From Azoarcus sp. (GTDB taxonomy: Bacteria > Pseudomonadota > Gammaproteobacteria > Burkholderiales > Rhodocyclaceae), in assembly GCA_031265765.1 (NCBI GenBank), contig JAISCE010000053.1:31132-95131 (forward strand): a stretch of 64,000 nucleotides of DNA, read 5' to 3'. The notes beneath the pieces are model-generated. The model was not told the DNA's origin and made no database searches. It saw only the letters and a list, made by a program, of their open reading frames with translations. Shown piece after piece: positions 60,075-64,000 of the stretch (position 1 is its first letter; each line of letters opens with the position of its first letter). The position numbers were made by a program, and so were the translations under genes.

Positions 60075-60829
60075 AACCTGACCTCGATGCCGCGCGCGCG
60101 CATCACTTCCTTGGCCTCGCGCACCGTATGTTCGCCGAAGTGAAAAATGCTCGCCGCCAGCGCCGCGTCCGCGCCGCCCACGCTCACGCCGTCGGCCAGA
60201 TGATCGAGCGTACCCACGCCGCCGCTGGCGATCACGGGAATACGCACCGCATCGGCCACGGCGCGGGTGAGATCGAGATCGAACCCGGCGCGGGTGCCGT
60301 CCCGATCCATGCTGGTGAGCAGGATTTCGCCCGCGCCCAGCGATTCGACCCGCCGCGCCCATTCGACGGCATCCAGCCCCGTGCCCCTGCGCCCGCCATG
60401 GGTAAAGACCTCCCATTTGCCGGGGGCGCTCCGCTTGGCGTCGATCGCCACCACGATGCACTGGTTCCCCACTTTGGCGCTGGCTTCGCGCACGATTTGC
60501 GGTTTGTCCACCGCCGCGGTGTTGATGCTCACCTTGTCGGCGCCGGCGTTGAGCAAGCGCCGCACGTCTTCCACCGTGCGCACGCCGCCGCCCACGGTGA
60601 GCGGAATGAAAACCTGTTCGGCCACTTTTTCGACCACGTTGAGGATAATGTCGCGCGCATCGCAACTGGCGGTGATGTCGAGGAAAGTCACCTCGTCGGC
60701 CCCCTGCTCGTCGTAGCGGCGCGCGACTTCGAGCGGATCGCCCGCATCGCGCAGATCGACGAAGTTCGTCCCCTTGACCACGCGCCCGGCGTTGACGTCG
60801 AGACAGGGAATGATGCGCTTGGCCAGCAT
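60071..60829 (-). CDS. hisF: Imidazole glycerol phosphate synthase cyclase subunit
   Basis: HisF, with HisH, makes imidazole glycerol phosphate and AICAR. The 252-residue TIM barrel starts [20 protein letters not shown] with the catalytic Asp, has [38 protein letters not shown], and the second catalytic aspartate in LTSMDRDGT. It touches hisA with a 1-bp overlap and hisI with a 4-bp overlap. Confidence 0.97.
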   Translation of the reverse strand: MLAKRIIPCLDVNAGRVVKGTNFVDLRDAGDPLEVARRYDEQGADEVTFLDITASCDARDIILNVVEKVAEQVFIPLTVGGGVRTVEDVRRLLNAGADKVSINTAAVDKPQIVREASAKVGNQCIVVAIDAKRSAPGKWEVFTHGGRRGTGLDAVEWARRVESLGAGEILLTSMDRDGTRAGFDLDLTRAVADAVRIPVIASGGVGTLDHLADGVSVGGADAALAASIFHFGEHTVREAKEVMRARGIEVRL

Positions 60830-61578
60830 CAGTGCGTCCGCGCGGCGAGTTCGGCGGCGCGCGCCTGCCCGGCTGCGAAATCGAGCGCGCCTTCGTAGAT
60901 GGCGCGTCCGGTGATGGCGGCGCTGACGCCTTCGTCCTCGATGGCGCACAGCGCCTCGATATCGGCGAGGCTCGCCACGCCGCCGCTGGCGATCACGGGA
61001 ATGCGCAAGGCCCGCGCCAGCCTGACCGTCGCCTCGATGTTGACGCCGGTCAGCATGCCGTCGCGCCCGATGTCGGTGTAGATCACCGCCTCGACGCCGT
61101 AATCCTCGAATTTCTTCGCCAGATCGACAACGTCGTGCCCGGTGACTTTCGACCAGCCTTCGACGGCCACCTTGCCGTCGCGCGCATCGAGCCCGACGAT
61201 GATGTGTCCGGGAAACGCGACGCAGGCATCGCGCAGCAGGCCGGGATTCTTGACCGCGGCGGTGCCGATGATGACATAGGCGATGCCCTCGTCGAGATAA
61301 CGCTCGATGGTGTCGAGATCGCGTATACCGCCGCCGAGTTGCACGGGGACGTCGTCGTCGACTGCGTCGACGATGGCGCGGATCGCCTTGCCGTTGACGG
61401 GCTTGCCCGCGAAAGCGCCGTTGAGATCGACCAGATGCAAGCGTCGCGCGCCCTGGTCGAGCCAGTGCCGGGCCATATCGGCGGGCGCTTCCGAAAATAC
61501 CGTGGCATCGTTCATTTCGCCTTGCCGAAGGCGAACACAATGGCCGTCCTTGAGATCGATGGCAGGGATGAGCAACAT
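60829..61578 (-). CDS. hisA: Phosphoribosylformimino-AICAR ribotide isomerase
   Basis: HisA isomerises ProFAR to PRFAR. The 249-residue TIM barrel starts [17 protein letters not shown] with the catalytic aspartate and has [17 protein letters not shown] and [13 protein letters not shown] with the second catalytic aspartate. The ATG at 61578 is preferred over an in-frame ATG at 61638, although the ribosome site before it is weak. It lies 47 bp after hisH. Confidence 0.96.
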   Translation of the reverse strand: MLLIPAIDLKDGHCVRLRQGEMNDATVFSEAPADMARHWLDQGARRLHLVDLNGAFAGKPVNGKAIRAIVDAVDDDVPVQLGGGIRDLDTIERYLDEGIAYVIIGTAAVKNPGLLRDACVAFPGHIIVGLDARDGKVAVEGWSKVTGHDVVDLAKKFEDYGVEAVIYTDIGRDGMLTGVNIEATVRLARALRIPVIASGGVASLADIEALCAIEDEGVSAAITGRAIYEGALDFAAGQARAAELAARTH

Positions 61579-61625
61579 ACCGGAGAGAAGTCGTAGTCGG
61601 TGATTGGTAACCGGGCGTCCGTGGA

Positions 61626-62264
61626 TCAGGGCGCCCAACGCATGAAGTTGGACAACAGGCGCAAACCGGCCTGGGCGCTTTTTTCAGGATGAAACTGGAC
61701 GGCGAAGATATTAGCCCGCTCCACCGCGCTGGTAAAGCGAACGCCATGCCCGGTTTCAGCGGCGATCACGCCGGTATCCGCCGGACGCACATGATAACTA
61801 TGGACGAAATAAAAGCGCGCCCCGTCCGGAATGCCTTCCCAGAGCGGGTGCGGACGCCGCTGCCAGACTTCGTTCCAGCCCATGTGCGGCACCTTCAGGC
61901 GCGCGCCGTCGGCGGCGTACATCGCCTCGTCGCGGAAACGCACGACCTCGCCCGCGAAAACGCCGAGTCCCGGCACGTTCCCCTCGTCGCTGCGCTCGAA
62001 CAACATTTGCAGGCCGATGCAGATCCCCAGGAAGGGCCTGGACGCCGCGGCATCGAGTACCGCCGGGCGCAGGCCGCGCAGATCGAGTTCGCGCATGCAG
62101 TCGGGCATCGCGCCCTGGCCGGGGAATACCACCCTGTCGGCGGCGGCGACCCGCGCCGGATCGGCGGTGATTTCCACCCGGCGTCCCGGCGCGACATGTT
62201 CGATGGCTTTCGCCACCGAGCGCAGATTGCCCATGCCGTAATCGATGACAGCCACCGCGCTCAT
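61626..62264 (-). CDS. hisH: Imidazole glycerol phosphate synthase glutaminase subunit
   Basis: HisH releases ammonia from glutamine for HisF. The 212-residue class I glutamine amidotransferase has the [12 protein letters not shown] start, the nucleophile cysteine in [13 protein letters not shown], the YFVHSYH segment and the His-Glu pair in [10 protein letters not shown]. The ATG at 62264 is favoured over one at 62336. It follows hisB after about 126 bp. Confidence 0.96.
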   Translation of the reverse strand: MSAVAVIDYGMGNLRSVAKAIEHVAPGRRVEITADPARVAAADRVVFPGQGAMPDCMRELDLRGLRPAVLDAAASRPFLGICIGLQMLFERSDEGNVPGLGVFAGEVVRFRDEAMYAADGARLKVPHMGWNEVWQRRPHPLWEGIPDGARFYFVHSYHVRPADTGVIAAETGHGVRFTSAVERANIFAVQFHPEKSAQAGLRLLSNFMRWAP

Positions 62265-62390
62265 TGCGCCCACCCGCCCGAAAAACAAGAAAGGGCGATA
62301 AAGATGCCGCAGGCGCGCCGCGAAGTCCAAGTCCAATTCATCACGGAAACCCGATTATGGAATTGCGCCCCTCATTGCTGGATACACATG

Positions 62391-62978
62391 TCAAAGCGCG
62401 CCCTTGGTCGACGGCACCGCGCCCGCGGCGCGCTCGTCGCGCTCAATGGCCATGCGCAAGGCGCGGCCAAATGCCTTGAATACGGTTTCGCACTGGTGAT
62501 GCGCATTGTCGCCGCGCAGGTTGTCGATATGCAGCGTCACGCCGGCATGATTGACGAAGCCCTGGAAAAACTCGCGCGCCAGATCGACATCGAACCCGCC
62601 GATGCGCTCGCGGGCGAATGTCACGAAATAAAACAGGCCGGGCCGCCCGGAAAGATCGAGCGCCGCCCGAGAAAGCGATTCATCGAGCGGCACATAGGCA
62701 TGACCGTAGCGGCGCACGCCTTTCCTGTCGCCGAGCGCCCTGGTAAACGCTTGCCCGAGCGCGATGCCGACATCTTCCACTGAATGATGGTCATCGATAT
62801 GGATGTCGCCCTCGCAGCGCACTTCGAGGTCGACGAGGCCGTGCCGGATCACCTGGTCGAGCATGTGATCGAGAAAAGGCACGCCCGTATCGAGCTTGCC
62901 CTGTCCCGCGCCGTCGAGATCGAGACGCACCGAGATGCGGGTCTCTGCGGTATTGCGGGTAACGCTGGCCTGGCGCAT
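62391..62978 (-). CDS. hisB: Imidazoleglycerol-phosphate dehydratase
   Basis: HisB dehydrates imidazole glycerol phosphate. The 195-residue product is the monofunctional form, without the phosphatase domain of the enterobacterial protein. It has [14 protein letters not shown], the metal-ligand [33 protein letters not shown] and the [18 protein letters not shown] motif. The ATG at 62978 is preferred; the frame is open further. It is the first recognisable his gene; hisG, hisD and hisC do not precede it in the window. Confidence 0.96.
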   Translation of the reverse strand: MRQASVTRNTAETRISVRLDLDGAGQGKLDTGVPFLDHMLDQVIRHGLVDLEVRCEGDIHIDDHHSVEDVGIALGQAFTRALGDRKGVRRYGHAYVPLDESLSRAALDLSGRPGLFYFVTFARERIGGFDVDLAREFFQGFVNHAGVTLHIDNLRGDNAHHQCETVFKAFGRALRMAIERDERAAGAVPSTKGAL

Positions 62979-63012
62979 GGTCTGTTCTGTAAAACAGGGA
63001 GACAAGCGGAAC

Positions 63013-63021
63013 ATAATACCA
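63013..63021 (-). promoter_or_regulatory. Possible extended -10 for hisB
   Basis: On the minus strand TG-G-TATTAT fits an extended -10 element 35 bp before the hisB ATG. No clear -35 is seen. If used, the late his genes and hit-tat have their own promoter here. Confidence 0.4.
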
Positions 63022-63221
63022 TCGCCAGCGTCGACGGCCCTTCCCGGCGAATCGATTCGTCCGGCCCGGGAGAGGGCGCCATGGATCGGCACGGTCGGCA
63101 GGTGCGCGCATCACAAAAAAAATCACACATCCCGATTTTCCAGGCATAGAATGCCCGGACACTTATTCCTCTTGTCCGGCATTTCCCCATTCCCACCGAA
63201 AACGACAGGTGCGTTATGAAA

Positions 63222-63789
63222 TCAGTGTGTGGCCTTTGGGGGGGGGGGGGGGGGGGGGGGGGGGGCGGGGGGGGGGGGGGGGCGGGGGGGCGCGCGGGGT
63301 GTTGAGGAAGCCGCAGCCGTCGCAGGTGATGCCGTTGGGGTTGGCGACGATGAGGTGCGCGGCCTGCCCGGCGATTTCGGTGTAGCCCCGCAGTTGGGAG
63401 CGGCTGGCGCCGGTGACTTCGTTGAGGATGATTCGGGCGGCGTTGCCTTGTTGTAGTTGGGGGTTGCCTTCGATGTAGCCGTTGAGTTGGGTGCTGGTGT
63501 AGGGCTGGTTGCTGTTGTTGAGGATGAGCCCTTCGCGACCGACGTTGTAGTGTTGGTATTTGTTGTGGGATAGGCCTTTGGCATTGGGCGCGGCGATGTT
63601 GACGACGGGGGCTTTTTGGCCGGCGGGCTGGGTGACTCGGGTGGCGGCGGTGGCCGGGACGACGCCCTGGGTCAGGCCCAGGGTGGGGTGTACGGCCAGG
63701 GTGAGGATCAGGAGGCGCGCTGTCCGGCGCATCCAGCGCGGCGGCAGAAAGCCGGGCGCGGGCGGGCGGAATCGCCCGTGGTTATTCAA
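63222..63789 (-). pseudogene. Filamentous-haemagglutinin-type (TPS-domain) N-terminus, truncated at a G tract
   Basis: This is the N-terminal end of a two-partner-secretion exoprotein. A hydrophobic signal-like segment ([19 protein letters not shown], Met at 63732) is followed by the TPS domain with [40 protein letters not shown] and the [17 protein letters not shown] motif. After FLNTPRA the frame enters the G tract (63238-63290), reads polyproline and stops. The upstream side also starts in a G tract (63798-63819), so the true start is not certain. Normal exoproteins of this class have well over 1000 residues. I consider it broken or misassembled. Confidence 0.75.
63238..63290. repeat. Long G tract (28 G, C, 16 G, C, 7 G)
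   Basis: A 53-bp tract that is G except for two C bases. It cuts the TPS domain reading frame. Such tracts are a known artefact of two-colour sequencing at read or contig ends, though a real tract cannot be excluded. Confidence 0.85.
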
Positions 63790-63797
63790 ATGGAATT

Positions 63798-63819
63798 GGG
63801 GGGGGGGGGGGGGGGGGGG
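63798..63819. repeat. 22-bp G tract
   Basis: Twenty-two consecutive G bases immediately before the first TPS fragment and beside the fold-back sequence. It marks the join between the two TPS copies. Confidence 0.85.
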
Positions 63820-63841
63820 TTAAATTGAAAACAATTTTTAA

Positions 63842-63860
63842 AAAACCCACCGTGGGTTTT
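63842..63860. repeat. Perfect 9-bp inverted repeat with 1-bp centre
   Basis: AAAACCCAC-C-GTGGGTTTT is a tight fold-back palindrome between the G tract and the second TPS fragment. Fold-backs with such short centres are common at chimeric joins. Confidence 0.6.
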
Positions 63861-63890
63861 GGGGTGGTATTGGGAAATGCCGGACGAGAG

Positions 63891-64000
63891 GTATTTGTGG
63901 TGGGATAGGCCCGCGGCGTTGGGACGGGCGATGTCGACGACGGGGGCTTTTTGGCCGGCGGGCTGGGTGACTCGGGTGGCGGCGGCGGCTGGGACGACGC
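63891..64000 (-). pseudogene. Second TPS-domain fragment (paralogue, incomplete)
   Basis: On the minus strand this encodes [29 protein letters not shown], nearly identical to residues of the first TPS copy ([29 protein letters not shown]). Identity stops abruptly at HHKY, where the first copy continues with QHYNVGREG; here unrelated sequence leads into the fold-back and G tract. The upstream part of the gene lies beyond the right edge. The two copies are either tandem paralogues or one family collapsed in assembly. Confidence 0.65.

Noticed and set aside
63222..63300. Polyproline/polyglycine peptides in the G tract
   Set aside because: They result only from translating a homopolymer that probably is a sequencing artefact.

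Overview
The window is GC-rich, densely packed bacterial chromosome. Gene content and order point to a betaproteobacterium, perhaps close to the Rhodocyclales or Neisseriales; this is inferred from synteny and family resemblance, not from a search. The supporting clusters are resB next to cytochrome c4, gatCA, mreBCD-mrdA-rodA-rlpA, bamE divergent from fur, leuC-entericidin-leuD-leuB-asd-fimV-truA-trpFBA-accD-folC-dedD-cvpA-purF-metZ, and hisBHAFIE-hit-tatABC.

Layout. 1-4.5 kb: cytochrome c maturation (resB, running off the left edge), cytochrome c4, engB and an HDOD protein. 4.6-9.6 kb: a nuclease remnant, then alaS, gatA and gatC on the minus strand. 9.7-16.5 kb: the plus-strand Rod (elongasome) operon ending in rlpA. 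16.6-19.9 kb: a large GGDEF/degenerate-EAL sensor. 19.9-24.4 kb: dapB, bamE, fur, recN, nadK. 24.4-27 kb: an accessory patch with a DNA-binding gene broken by a nonsense codon, an AlbA_2/ATPase-fold gene and AT-rich palindromes. 27-33.4 kb: porin, thiS, thiG, trmB, sppA, hemL. 33.5-34.7 kb: an orphan RTX protein with its own promoter and AT-rich upstream DNA. 35-42.8 kb: yraN, rsmI, pyrC, a lipoprotein, leucine genes and asd. 43-56.5 kb: fimV, an EcfT-like membrane protein, truA, tryptophan genes, accD, folC, dedD, cvpA, purF, metZ. 56.5-57.4 kb: tRNA-Arg(CCG) followed by a DUF4160 / DUF2442-HTH pair. 57.5-63 kb: tatCBA, hit and the late histidine genes. 63.2-64 kb: two fragmentary filamentous-haemagglutinin (TPS) N-termini separated by long G tracts and a fold-back sequence, probably an assembly problem.

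Most genes are housekeeping: cell-wall elongation (MreB/C/D, PBP2, RodA, RlpA, DedD), amino-acid synthesis (Leu, Trp, His, Met, Asp family), translation (AlaRS, GatCA, TrmB, RsmI, TruA, tRNA-Arg), protein export (Tat) and the envelope (BamE, porin, FimV).

The least ordinary material is: the two-gene DUF4160/DUF2442-HTH cassette next to tRNA-Arg, whose near-consensus promoter is covered by overlapping perfect palindromes and would give an almost leaderless mRNA; an approximately 70-nt repeat present three times, two copies of which supply the ribosome-binding site and start codon of the next gene; a c-di-GMP sensor whose EAL domain has lost a metal-binding aspartate; and the accessory patch around the AlbA_2 gene. 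Two expected gene sets are absent from their usual places: gatB after gatA, and hisG/D/C before hisB.
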